Of a stretch of DNA of 64,000 nt, positions 17,189 to 25,445 are shown piece by piece (position 1 is the stretch's first letter; the number at the start of each line of letters is the position of its first letter). Made by a program: the position numbers and the translations under genes. A model generated the notes under the pieces. That model was not told the DNA's origin, searched no databases, and worked only from the letters and a program-made list of their open reading frames with translations. Source of the DNA: an uncultured bacterium (GTDB taxonomy: Bacteria; Bacillota_I; Bacilli_A; Erysipelotrichales; Erysipelotrichaceae). The stretch lies in NCBI GenBank assembly GCA_903847945.1, contig CAINEY010000011.1, forward strand, positions 225,290 through 289,289, given 5' to 3'.

Positions 17189-18320
17189 GGGCACGGATCC
17201 TTTCTTGGAGGGAAATGCCATCGACGAGAACGTCATCCAGGGTTCCTCCCCCTAAACAGACTTTGCCGTCATAGATGACGGCTTCCTGACCGGGGGTCAC
17301 GGCGCTGATGGGCCGATCGAAGCGAACCAGAACCCGGTGATCATCCAAGGATTGAAGGGTGACGGCCTGATCGGGTTGACGGTAACGGAACTTGGCGCCG
17401 ACGGCTTTAGGAGTGTGTAGATCGATCGGATTGAACCAGTTGAGATCGGTGACGATCGCGCTGTCCCCGTAGAGCCAGGGGTTTGTTTCTCCTTTAACGA
17501 CGTAGAGGGTGTTGGTTTGAAGGTCCTTACCGGCGACAAACCAAGGTCCCTGATGGGCGTTGATGTCGAGACCTTTGCGTTGACCCAGGGTGTAATAGAG
17601 AATCCCGTGATGGGTGCCTAGCGGTTTCAACGTTTCCAGATCGACAATGGGTCCGTCTTTGGCAGGCAGGTAATTGGCCAAGAAGGCTTGAAAGTCCCGC
17701 TCACCGATGAAGCAGATTCCGGTGGAGTCTTTCTTGGTGGCGACACTGAGCCCCAGTTGCGCGGCGATCTGTCGCACCTGGGGTTTGGGGATATCCCCCA
17801 GCGGAAACAAGGTTCTGCGCAAGGCTTGCGGTGGAACCTGGGCCAGGAAGTAGGTTTGGTCCTTGTTGGTGTCATCCGCCTTAAGCAGTTCACTATGATC
17901 GGGGTGATGGATCACTTGGGCATAATGGCCGGTAGCGACCCAGTCGAAGCCGTGGCGATCGGCGTAATCGAAGAAGTGTTTGAACTTGATGTGTTTGTTG
18001 CACAGGATGTCGGGGTTGGGGGTGCAGCCTTTCTCGTAATCGCGCAGAAACGTCGTAAAGACTTCATCCCAGTACTCGGTGATGAAATCGACCCGATGCA
18101 AGGGAAGCCCGAGTTTAGTGGCGACGGCTAACGCATCGGCATAATCGGCTTCTTGCGTACACACCGCTTGATCCAAGGTGGGGTTACCTAAAATGTCATT
18201 GTTGGTGACCGAGTCCCAGTTACGCATAAAGGCACATTCCACCTGATGGCCCTTGGCTTTGAGGAGATAAGCAGCAACGGCGGAATCAACGCCGCCGGAA
18301 AGACCGAGTAAGATTTTCAC
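17157..18320 (-). CDS. mnmA: tRNA 2-thiouridine synthase MnmA
   Basis: Puts sulfur on C2 of U34 in tRNAs for Lys, Glu and Gln. The 387-residue protein has the PP-loop LLGLSGGVDSAVAAYLL at residues 4-20, the first catalytic Cys in NPDILCNKHIKF (about residue 105), and the second in STGICFIGE (about residue 200). The start codon is GTG at 18320. It follows TGGTATAAT by exactly six bases and has no ribosome binding site, so the mRNA is probably leaderless with a GTG at its 5' end. A desulfurase is needed to feed it sulfur; one is encoded at 59.7 kb next to thiI. Confidence 0.96.
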   Translation of the reverse strand: MKILLGLSGGVDSAVAAYLLKAKGHQVECAFMRNWDSVTNNDILGNPTLDQAVCTQEADYADALAVATKLGLPLHRVDFITEYWDEVFTTFLRDYEKGCTPNPDILCNKHIKFKHFFDYADRHGFDWVATGHYAQVIHHPDHSELLKADDTNKDQTYFLAQVPPQALRRTLFPLGDIPKPQVRQIAAQLGLSVATKKDSTGICFIGERDFQAFLANYLPAKDGPIVDLETLKPLGTHHGILYYTLGQRKGLDINAHQGPWFVAGKDLQTNTLYVVKGETNPWLYGDSAIVTDLNWFNPIDLHTPKAVGAKFRYRQPDQAVTLQSLDDHRVLVRFDRPISAVTPGQEAVIYDGKVCLGGGTLDDVLVDGISLQERIRAHVRTLQSSHR

Positions 18321-18326
18321 CTTGAA

Positions 18327-18335
18327 ATTATACCA
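18327..18335 (-). promoter_or_regulatory. Extended -10 promoter of mnmA (leaderless)
   Basis: On the minus strand TGG-TATAAT is followed by six bases and the GTG start of mnmA. It comes directly after the terminator of spx. Confidence 0.65.
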
Positions 18336-18361
18336 AAAAGAAAAGCCGTTTACACGGCTTT
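18333..18361 (-). terminator. spx terminator
   Basis: On the minus strand: AAAGCCGT, GTAA loop, ACGGCTTT, then CTTTTT. It overlaps the spx stop codon. Confidence 0.75.
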
Positions 18362-18823
18362 GAGGAGGGACTGATTGAGGGCTTTAGGTTGGTCCGGTTC
18401 TTCGTGGACCTTCCCACAGATTTCGTAACTGGCGCATTCCGGCGTACACGCGGCTTTGGCGATCTTGCGCAGTTCGCGCGGAACAAAGGCTCCGATTTCT
18501 TCTTCGTCGTAACCGACCAGGAAACTCTTTTCGTTGAGGATGATCGGGCGTTTGAGGATGGACGGGTTCTGTTGGATGAAACGGACGAGATCGTTGAGGC
18601 TCATCTCATCGAAATCGATGTTTTGTTCCTGGACGATTTTGGAACGTTTGGAGATGATGTCTTCGGTTCCGTTCTCACTGCGCATCAGAAGATGCTTGAT
18701 TTCATTTTCATTAAGGATGGTCGAAAAGATGTTCTTTTCAACGAACTTCAGGTTGCGGTCTTTGAGCCACTGTTTGACTTTACGGCACGAGGCGCATCCG
18801 GGGGATGTGTAAACAACGATCAT
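18350..18823 (-). CDS. spx: Spx family redox-responsive regulator with C-terminal Cys extension
   Basis: Spx binds the RNA polymerase alpha C-terminal domain and redirects transcription under thiol stress. The CxxC redox switch is at residues 10-13 (CASC), and the residues important for polymerase binding in Bacillus Spx are kept: Gly52 (ENGTED) and Arg60 (SKRSK). The protein is 157 residues against about 131 in Bacillus; the extra tail has cysteines at 126, 130 and 136 and a charged end. The start was placed at MIVVYTSPGC because AAGGAG lies at proper spacing. Upstream TATAAT on the minus strand gives an ordinary leader of about 20 bases. Confidence 0.92.
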   Translation of the reverse strand: MIVVYTSPGCASCRKVKQWLKDRNLKFVEKNIFSTILNENEIKHLLMRSENGTEDIISKRSKIVQEQNIDFDEMSLNDLVRFIQQNPSILKRPIILNEKSFLVGYDEEEIGAFVPRELRKIAKAACTPECASYEICGKVHEEPDQPKALNQSLLKAV

Positions 18824-18881
18824 GGCAGAATTCTCCTTGGCGTTATTATACATGATTAAGCGGGAATGTAAACGAATATAC

Positions 18882-18910
18882 TTGACTAGCTCGTGCCGAT
18901 TCTCTATGAT
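18882..18910 (+). promoter_or_regulatory. Promoter of the APC permease gene
   Basis: TTGACT, a 17-base spacer and TATGAT, 30 bases before the start codon, with GAGAGGAG as ribosome binding site. Confidence 0.7.
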
Positions 18911-18940
18911 TTCCCTAAGTTTTTCGTGAGAGGAGAAACC

Positions 18941-20290
18941 ATGACGATTATACCAAAACGGAAGTTTGGCTTTCTGACCACCATTGCGATGATCGTGGGC
19001 ATCGTCATCGGTTCCGGGATCTTTTACCGGACCGATGACATCTTGACAGCGGTCGGTGGGGATGTGCTGTTGGGGGTTGTTGCGTTTGTTATCGGGGGAT
19101 TGGGAATCGTATTTGGGGGCTTGTCGATTGCTTCGTTAGCGAAGCGCGATGAACACGTCGGGGGCATCATTACGTACTGTGAGATGACTTGGGGTAAGCA
19201 AGTCGGGTACTTGGCCGGCTGGTTCCAAGTGTTCTTTTACTATCCGGCGCTGGTGGCAGTCATTGCCTGGGTAGCGGCCTTGTATACGTCGATTCTCTTT
19301 GGTTTTGCGGATCCGCTCTTTGGGTTGGAAACGTGGATCTTAACGGTCAGTTATCTGACCATCATCTTTGTGCTCAATGCGTTGGAAACCAAAGGCGCCG
19401 GAAAGTTCCAGAGTTTTGCGATGATCGCCAAACTGGGCGCTTTGGCTGTGTTGGCGGTAACGGGCTTGGTGTTTGGTAATCCGGCTGGGATTATCGGGGT
19501 CGGTCCGATCCAAGCGGCTTCCGGGGGTTTACTGTTTGCGTTAGTTTCCACAGCCTTTGCGTATGATGGCTGGCAGGTGGCCCCTTCGATCGCCCATGAG
19601 ATCAAAAATCCTAAGAAGAATCTGCCCTTGGCCTTAACAGTCGCGCCGGTGTTGATCATGGTGCTCTATATTGCCTATTTCTTGGGCATCAGTGCCGTAG
19701 TCGGTCCGCAGGAAGTCATGGCCTTAGGTAATGCGTCCGTGGATGCATTTGCGACGCAATTCTTCGGAGCGGCCGGGGCGAAAGTTCTCTTGGTGTTTGT
19801 CATCATCTCTGTTCTGGGCACCACCAACGGGTTGACCTTGGGGTACATCCGTTTACCGTATGCCTTGGCCTTGCGTAAAGAGTTCGTCGCGAGTGAGACC
19901 TTTGCGAAGGTGAGTCCGAAGACGGATATTCCGATGGCTTCGGCGTACCTGACCTTTGCGGTGTCGGCCTTCTGGCTGGTAATCCACTTCCTGACGATGA
20001 ACGGCGCTGTATTCTACGGGCTAAGTTTCTTCGGCGGGATCGACATTTCGAACCTGCCCATCGTCAGCATCTATGTCTTCTACATTGTGATTTACGTTGG
20101 CATCATCAAAGACTTCTTCGTGAAGAAGATCGGTAATGTCTGGGAAGGTCTGATCTTCCCGGTGTTGGCCATTATCGGGGCAGCGGTGGTTGTTTATGGC
20201 GGCTTTACCGATGCGAAAGTCGGGCTCTACCTGATCATCTGTTTTATCGGGATTCTGGCCGGCTTCCTCTTCAAACCCAAACACGCTTAA
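18941..20290 (+). CDS. APC superfamily amino acid permease
   Basis: A 449-residue permease with about 12 membrane helices. The first helix carries the APC substrate-site motif GIVIGSGIFYR, and the loop after helix 6 has the usual IAHEIKNPKKNLP motif. These place it with amino acid/polyamine/organocation antiporters of the serine/threonine-exchanger and YfnA-like type. The exact substrate cannot be told. The start at 18941 has a strong ribosome binding site; an in-frame start at 18893 lies upstream of the -10 box. It is a single-gene transcript with its own terminator. Confidence 0.88.
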   Translation: MTIIPKRKFGFLTTIAMIVGIVIGSGIFYRTDDILTAVGGDVLLGVVAFVIGGLGIVFGGLSIASLAKRDEHVGGIITYCEMTWGKQVGYLAGWFQVFFYYPALVAVIAWVAALYTSILFGFADPLFGLETWILTVSYLTIIFVLNALETKGAGKFQSFAMIAKLGALAVLAVTGLVFGNPAGIIGVGPIQAASGGLLFALVSTAFAYDGWQVAPSIAHEIKNPKKNLPLALTVAPVLIMVLYIAYFLGISAVVGPQEVMALGNASVDAFATQFFGAAGAKVLLVFVIISVLGTTNGLTLGYIRLPYALALRKEFVASETFAKVSPKTDIPMASAYLTFAVSAFWLVIHFLTMNGAVFYGLSFFGGIDISNLPIVSIYVFYIVIYVGIIKDFFVKKIGNVWEGLIFPVLAIIGAAVVVYGGFTDAKVGLYLIICFIGILAGFLFKPKHA

Positions 20291-20317
20291 GACAAGACAT
20301 CCGTCTTGTCTTTTTTT
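20290..20317 (+). terminator. Terminator of the APC permease gene
   Basis: AGACAAGAC, ATCC loop, GTCTTGTCT and seven T. TTGTCT in the right arm could also serve as -35 for the following T-box transcript. Confidence 0.85.
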
Positions 20318-20334
20318 GGGGATTGTGCGACAAT
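20305..20334 (+). promoter_or_regulatory. Possible promoter of the trpS T-box leader
   Basis: TTGTCT (20305-20310), an 18-base spacer, and TGC-GACAAT (20326-20334). The -35 lies inside the preceding terminator stem. Confidence 0.4.
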
Positions 20335-20339
20335 AGGCG

Positions 20340-20545
20340 CAACGATAGTGAACGGATCGAAGTAGGACGGTGTGTGGTCATCAGAAAAGCCTTGGCGATG
20401 AAAAAGGCTCAAGCACAGCGTGTGAAGTGGGGTCCGGGAATCGGGTTGTGCGACAGTGCAGCTCCGGAGGACACCGTTATGTCACAAGTGATCGAAAGAT
20501 AACTTAGGTGGTACCACGCGAAAGCGTCCTATGGACGCTTTTTTT
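20340..20545 (+). promoter_or_regulatory. T-box leader of trpS
   Basis: The leader contains the conserved T-box AGGTGGTACCACGCG (20506-20520), the antiterminator that binds the uncharged tRNA end. Directly after it comes a terminator, AAAGCGTCC/GGACGCTTT with T-run (20521-20545). The likely specifier is TGG (20428-20430) in GTGTGAAG-TGG-GG, fitting Trp. In the alaS and tyrS leaders of this window the codon directly follows GAA; the same register here would give GTG, so the specifier is one base shifted. Confidence 0.9.
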
Positions 20546-20562
20546 CGTTTCAGGAGGACCTT

Positions 20563-21558
20563 ATGAAACGCATGTTGAGCGGCATTAAACCCAGCGGACA
20601 ACTGACCCTGGGCAACTACATCGGCGCGTTGCGCGAATTCGTGAAGTATCAAAACGATTATGAGATGATCGTATTCATCGCGAATCTGCATACGCTGACT
20701 GTCTATCAGGATCCCAAGGAGCTATCGACCAATCTGCGCGATACGATCGCGTTGTATTTGGCCTGCGGCTTGGATCCGAAGCGAAGCACGATCTTTATGC
20801 AGTCGGATGTCATGCAACATGCCCAGTTGGGGTTCATTCTCAGCTGCAACACCTACATGGGGGAACTCAACCGCATGACCCAGTACAAAGACAAATTAGC
20901 CAAAGGGGAAGAGTCGATGACCTCCGGATTTTATGTGTACCCGACTCTGATGGCGGCTGACATCTTGATCTATGATCCGGCGTTTGTGCCAGTCGGTGAA
21001 GACCAGAAACAACACGTGGAGTTGACGCGCGATGTGGCGATTCGCTTCAATAACCGTTACGGAGAAACCTTCAAGATCCCTCAACCGCTTATTCCCAAGG
21101 TGGGGGCCCGTATTATGTCGCTTTCCGATCCCACCAAAAAGATGTCCAAAAGCGATGCCTTGGATAAGGGTTGCATCTACCTTTTGGATACACCAGAAGT
21201 TGCCCGCAAGAAGATCATGAGTGCCGTGACGGACACGTTGGGTAAGGTGGTCTTCGATCCCGTGAATCAACCGGGGATCTCTAACTTGCTTCAGATCCAC
21301 AGCGCCTTATCGGGACGTTCGATCGAGGAGTTGGTTCGGGAATTCGACGGCCAAGGCTATGGAACCTTTAAGAAAGCCGTTGCGGAAGAAGTCGTGAACC
21401 TCTTAAGCACCTTACAAGCCCGTTACCGCGACATAATGGACCAAGGCATCTTGGAACAGGTGCTTTCCGAAGGCGCCACCAAAGCCCGTCTTATGGCCGA
21501 AGCGAAGCTGCAGGATGTGCAACGTAAAATCGGTCTGACAATTGACGCAACCTTGTAA
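20563..21558 (+). CDS. trpS: Tryptophanyl-tRNA synthetase
   Basis: Charges tRNA-Trp. The 331-residue class I enzyme has the N-terminal SGIKPSGQLTLGNYIGAL block, holding the HIGH-equivalent TLGN, and the KMSKS loop at about residue 195 (KKMSKSDA). The length is that of bacterial TrpRS. AGGAGG lies six bases before the ATG. Expression is controlled by the upstream T-box, so it responds to uncharged tRNA-Trp. The promoter for alaS is embedded in its last codons. Confidence 0.97.
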   Translation: MKRMLSGIKPSGQLTLGNYIGALREFVKYQNDYEMIVFIANLHTLTVYQDPKELSTNLRDTIALYLACGLDPKRSTIFMQSDVMQHAQLGFILSCNTYMGELNRMTQYKDKLAKGEESMTSGFYVYPTLMAADILIYDPAFVPVGEDQKQHVELTRDVAIRFNNRYGETFKIPQPLIPKVGARIMSLSDPTKKMSKSDALDKGCIYLLDTPEVARKKIMSAVTDTLGKVVFDPVNQPGISNLLQIHSALSGRSIEELVREFDGQGYGTFKKAVAEEVVNLLSTLQARYRDIMDQGILEQVLSEGATKARLMAEAKLQDVQRKIGLTIDATL

Positions 21559-21570
21559 CAAGCGTATAAT
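21542..21570 (+). promoter_or_regulatory. Promoter of the alaS T-box transcript
   Basis: TTGACG, a 17-base spacer and a perfect TATAAT. The -35 box lies within the last codons of trpS and the spacer contains its stop codon. Confidence 0.8.
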
Positions 21571-21576
21571 TGCGGT

Positions 21577-21779
21577 GTAAATCGTACTCAAAAAGAGTAG
21601 AGCGTGGCTGATCTGACAGAAAGGGATGACGTGTTGAAAGATCCCGACAGCGCGACTTGAAGCCGTTTGAGAGAGGATGAGAAATCCCGTCTTCCGCGTT
21701 AAGGAGTAAGCTGCATCCCCTTAGGGATGAAGCAGGATGGTACCGCGTTGTGAAAACGTTCCTGTAGGAGCGTTTTTTA
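21577..21779 (+). promoter_or_regulatory. T-box leader of alaS
   Basis: The T-box AGGATGGTACCGCG is at 21734-21747 and the terminator AACGTTCCT/AGGAGCGTT with T-run at 21755-21779. The candidate specifier GCC (Ala) is at 21662-21664, directly after TTGAA. The leader thus should sense uncharged tRNA-Ala. Confidence 0.9.
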
Positions 21780-21797
21780 TTTGAAAGGAGCACGCTC

Positions 21798-24422
21798 ATG
21801 AAGTATCGCACCGGCGATGAAGTTCGCCAACTGTTTCTGGATTATTTCAAATCAAAAAACCACATGGTGGAGCCGGGTGCCCCCTTGGTGCCGGTCAACG
21901 ATCCGACCTTATTGTGGATCAATTCCGGGGTGGCTGCTTTAAAGCGGTACTTTGACGGCAGCGTCAAACCGCAAAACAACCGCATCACCAATGCCCAGAA
22001 ATCCATTCGCACCAACGACATCGAAAACGTTGGAAAGACCTCGCGTCATCACACGTTCTTTGAGATGTTGGGCAACTTCTCCATCGGCGACTACTTCAAA
22101 GTCGAAGCCCTTCAGTTTGCCTGGGAGTTTTTAACCTCGCCGGACTGCATCGGGATGGAGAAGGATCGCATGTATGTGACGATCCATCCCACCGATGACG
22201 AAGCGTACCGCATCTGGACCCAGATCATTGGGCTTGATCCCAAACGCATTCTGCGGTCGGAAGAGAACTACTGGCAGATCGGGGAAGGGCCCTGCGGTCC
22301 CAACAGCGAGATCTATTATGACCGCGGTGAAGGCTTCGATCCGCAGCACATCGGAGAAGCACTCTTCTTCAAAGAACTCTCCAACGATCGCTACATCGAA
22401 GTCTGGAACGTCGTTTTCAGCCAATACGATGGTAAAGAAGGCGTCGATCGCAGCCAATACAAAGAACTCCCGCAGAAAAACATCGATACCGGGATGGGTT
22501 TGGAACGCTTAGTTTGCATCGTTCAAAACGGGGAGACCAATTTCGATACGGATCTGTTTTTACCGGTGATCCGGGCGACTGAAAAGATGGCGAAAGTCCC
22601 CTATGCGGCTCCCAACAAGATGGCCTATCGGGTCATCGCGGACCACATCCGGACCGTGACCTTTGCATTAGCGGATGGCGCCCTGTTCTCCAATGAAGGC
22701 CGCGGCTATGTCTTGCGCCGCTTGTTACGCAGAGCCGTGCGTTACGGGATCGCCATCGGCATCACCAAGCCGTTCATGACGGATTTAGTCCTAGTCGTGG
22801 CTGATATGATGAAAGGCTATTATCCCTATGTGCTTGATCAAGTGCCCTTGATTGCTAAACTGGTCAAAGCCGAAGAAGAACGCTTCCACAAGACCCTCTC
22901 CGACGGTGAATCCCTGTTGAATGCCGAACTGGTGAAATGTGCCGGCGGCATACTGGATGGGAAAACCATCTTTAAACTCTACGATACGTACGGTTTCCCG
23001 GTCGATTTGACGCGGGAAATCGCAGAAGAGCACAACGTCAGCGTGGATCTGGATGGCTTCAAAGCCGAAATGGAAATCCAACGCAACCGGGCCAGAGCCG
23101 CGCGTGAAGATGTGGAATCGATGAGCTCACAAAGTATCGATCTCATGAATTTCACCACACCGACAACGTTTGTGGGGTATACGACCTTTGAGGCCGACAG
23201 TGTGGTTACCGGTCTCTTCAAGAATGGAAAAGCCGTGGATCGCTTGGATGATGAAGGGGAGATTGCCGTGGCACTGACCCCGTTCTACGCAGAAAGCGGG
23301 GGACAGGTCGCCGATATCGGCACCATCACGTTTGCGGAAGGCAAGGCAGATGTCGTGGATGTCCAGAAAGCTCCGCACAAACAACCCTTGCACAGTGTGC
23401 GCATTCCTTATGGAGAGCTTAAGATCGGAGACAAGGTTCACCTGGCAATCGATTTGCCGCGTCGTCAACGCACCATGGCGAATCACTCTTCAGCCCACTT
23501 GGTTCAAAGCGCGCTGAGAACGGTCTTGGGTACCCACATCCAGCAAGCCGGATCCTTTGTGGCGCCGGATTACATGCGTTTTGACTTCACGCACTATGAG
23601 AAGGTCAGCGACGACCAACTCAAAACCATCGAAGCGTTGGTCAATCGCTTTATCTTCGAGAAACATCCGGTCCGTTTCGACCTCATGAAACTCGATGAAG
23701 CCAAAGCCAGTGGAGCCATGGCGCTCTTCAGTGAGAAATATGAAGCCGAAGTGCGCGTGGTCACTATGGGCAGTGTGTCCAAGGAACTCTGCGGCGGAAC
23801 CCACGTCAACAACACCCAAGAGATCGGTCTGTTTAAGATTGTATCTGAAGAGAGCATCGGATCCGGCATTCGTCGCTTAACCACGAAAACGCAAGCCGAT
23901 GCCTACCAGGATTTCGTAGCTTATAAGGAACAGCTCGAACGCATTGCGGATCTTTTCAAAGCCAACTCCATCAATGCGATCGAAAACCGGGTCGATCTGG
24001 CTTTGAAAGAAGCGAGTGAACTGCGTCATGACATGGCAGCCCTCAAACAGCAATTGGCCAATTTGGAGGCTCGGTCGTTGAGTTCCCAGATCCGCAAAGG
24101 TTCTGAGTGTGATGTCTTGGTCGCCCGAGTCGATCAGGACGCCAACGCGCTGAAGCTCTTGGCGGAAAGCATCAAACCGCACGTCAACGACGGCTTGATC
24201 GTGTTGGGCGGAGCTGTGGGAGACAAACTCTATTTTGTTGCGATCAGCGGATCCAAAGCGATTGCGGCGGGCTATAAAGCCGGTGACATCGTCAAGAATC
24301 TGGCTCAAAAAACCGGTGGAAACGGCGGAGGTCGTCCGGATTTCGCCCAAGCGGGTGGTAAAGACGTCAACGCTTTAAATCAGGTATTGGCGGAGCTGTC
24401 CGAACGTGTGGTCAAGTCGTAA
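21798..24422 (+). CDS. alaS: Alanyl-tRNA synthetase
   Basis: The 874-residue class II synthetase has the full AlaRS layout: catalytic domain (residues 1-240, RTNDIENVGKTSRHHTFFEMLGNFS motif 2), tRNA-recognition region, editing domain with HSSAHLVQSAL (HxxxH zinc site, about residue 565) and CGGTH (about residue 665), and the C-terminal DHHA1/C-Ala domain ending in GGNGGGRPDFAQAGG. It corrects mischarged Ser and Gly. It begins the conserved operon alaS-ireB-ruvX-DUF1292-mltG-udk and is controlled by a T-box. Confidence 0.98.
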   Translation: MKYRTGDEVRQLFLDYFKSKNHMVEPGAPLVPVNDPTLLWINSGVAALKRYFDGSVKPQNNRITNAQKSIRTNDIENVGKTSRHHTFFEMLGNFSIGDYFKVEALQFAWEFLTSPDCIGMEKDRMYVTIHPTDDEAYRIWTQIIGLDPKRILRSEENYWQIGEGPCGPNSEIYYDRGEGFDPQHIGEALFFKELSNDRYIEVWNVVFSQYDGKEGVDRSQYKELPQKNIDTGMGLERLVCIVQNGETNFDTDLFLPVIRATEKMAKVPYAAPNKMAYRVIADHIRTVTFALADGALFSNEGRGYVLRRLLRRAVRYGIAIGITKPFMTDLVLVVADMMKGYYPYVLDQVPLIAKLVKAEEERFHKTLSDGESLLNAELVKCAGGILDGKTIFKLYDTYGFPVDLTREIAEEHNVSVDLDGFKAEMEIQRNRARAAREDVESMSSQSIDLMNFTTPTTFVGYTTFEADSVVTGLFKNGKAVDRLDDEGEIAVALTPFYAESGGQVADIGTITFAEGKADVVDVQKAPHKQPLHSVRIPYGELKIGDKVHLAIDLPRRQRTMANHSSAHLVQSALRTVLGTHIQQAGSFVAPDYMRFDFTHYEKVSDDQLKTIEALVNRFIFEKHPVRFDLMKLDEAKASGAMALFSEKYEAEVRVVTMGSVSKELCGGTHVNNTQEIGLFKIVSEESIGSGIRRLTTKTQADAYQDFVAYKEQLERIADLFKANSINAIENRVDLALKEASELRHDMAALKQQLANLEARSLSSQIRKGSECDVLVARVDQDANALKLLAESIKPHVNDGLIVLGGAVGDKLYFVAISGSKAIAAGYKAGDIVKNLAQKTGGNGGGRPDFAQAGGKDVNALNQVLAELSERVVKS

Positions 24423-24488
24423 GAATAAGGGACGTTGACTATCATTTTATGAGGGTTTGGGGTAAGATAAAAGTACAGGAGGTTGTGC

Positions 24489-24752
24489 ATGAGTAAACAA
24501 AAAACGGAAACCGTGGCCTTTAAGTCGGACGAAGTCCGTCGTGACAACATCCGTCAGGTGTTGAAGCAAGTTCAAGCAGCTTTGACGGAACGCGGTTACA
24601 ATGCGGTCAATCAGTTGTCGGGGTATCTCATCAGTGATGATCCGGCGTACATTTCCAGCCACAATAACGCGCGCAACCTGATTCAGACGGTCGAACGTTA
24701 CGAGATCATCGAAGAACTGGTTCGGACGTATTTGGACGATTCCAACGAATGA
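24489..24752 (+). CDS. ireB: IreB family regulatory phosphoprotein (DUF965)
   Basis: An 87-residue protein matching DUF965/YrzL: the block NAVNQLSGYLISDDPAYISSHNNAR is cut short here as NQLSGYLISDDPAYI...NNAR at residues 37-60. In Enterococcus, IreB is phosphorylated by the IreK Ser/Thr kinase and modulates cephalosporin resistance. It sits between alaS and ruvX as in other Bacillota. The start at 24489 follows CAGGAGG; the TTG at 24483 lies partly in that site. Confidence 0.93.
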   Translation: MSKQKTETVAFKSDEVRRDNIRQVLKQVQAALTERGYNAVNQLSGYLISDDPAYISSHNNARNLIQTVERYEIIEELVRTYLDDSNE

Positions 24753-25177
24753 GGATCCTGGGTTGTGATTTGGGGACCAAGACCCTGGGCTTGGCGCTGA
24801 GCGATCTCAGCGGGTTTTTGGCGAGTCCGTATCAGACGATCCGCTTTGCGGAAGACGATTACGAACACGCCGCCGAGCAACTCATGGATGTCCTGGCGAA
24901 AGAAAAAGTAGAAACCATCGTGTTGGGCTTGCCCAAACACATGAACGGTTCTCTGGGGACCAGTGCTCAACGATCTTTGGACTTTAGAGACCTGTTGGCC
25001 GAGTTTACCGATCTTCCCGTGATCCTGGAGGATGAACGGTTAAGCACAGTGGCCGCACAAAAAAGCATGCTAATGGCGGAGATGAACCGTCAGAAGCGCA
25101 AGACGTCCATCGATCAGATGGCCGCAACCATGATTCTACAAGGTTATTTAGACCGGCTACGCAGCCAGCGAGGGTAA
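24749..25177 (+). CDS. ruvX: RuvX/YqgF pre-16S rRNA nuclease (Holliday-junction resolvase fold)
   Basis: A 142-residue RNase H-fold protein. The N-terminal RILGCDLGTKTLGLALSD carries the first catalytic Asp; VLGLPKHMNGS and the DERLST and DQMAATMILQGYL segments supply the rest of the acidic centre. YqgF processes the 5' end of 16S rRNA and has been proposed as a backup junction resolvase. Its ATG overlaps the ireB stop by four bases. Confidence 0.95.
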   Translation: MRILGCDLGTKTLGLALSDLSGFLASPYQTIRFAEDDYEHAAEQLMDVLAKEKVETIVLGLPKHMNGSLGTSAQRSLDFRDLLAEFTDLPVILEDERLSTVAAQKSMLMAEMNRQKRKTSIDQMAATMILQGYLDRLRSQRG

Positions 25178-25178
25178 T

Positions 25179-25445
25179 ATGGATGATAAAACGATGACCG
25201 TGGTCGATGAACACGGCACAGAATTTGTGATGACGATCCTCTTTACTTACGAGGATCCCGAGTCTAAAAAGAATTATGTCTTCTACTGTCCCGAAAACGA
25301 CACGTCGGAGGAAACCCCGGTGTTTGTGGCCGAGTTCGACGAAGAAGGCAATCTGCGCCAAGTCACGGATGAGGACGAGATGACCGTATTGGAACGGGTC
25401 CTCAGCGACTGGCAGGATGATCAGGATGACGACGAGGAAGCGTAA
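25179..25445 (+). CDS. DUF1292 (YrzB-like) protein
   Basis: An 88-residue, strongly acidic protein. It matches DUF1292 by the pattern of strands (EHGTEFVMTILFTYEDPESKKNYVFY), the middle PVFVAEFDEEG segment, and the C-terminal EWE/DW-like helix followed by an Asp/Glu run. The function is unknown; its place between ruvX and mltG is conserved in Bacillota. It starts one base after the ruvX stop, and mltG begins inside its last codons. Confidence 0.88.
   Translation: MDDKTMTVVDEHGTEFVMTILFTYEDPESKKNYVFYCPENDTSEETPVFVAEFDEEGNLRQVTDEDEMTVLERVLSDWQDDQDDDEEA

Noticed and set aside
24435..24468. TTGACT and TAAGAT before ireB as a promoter
   Set aside because: The spacer is 22 bases, too long for a normal sigma-A promoter; ireB may be read from the alaS transcript.
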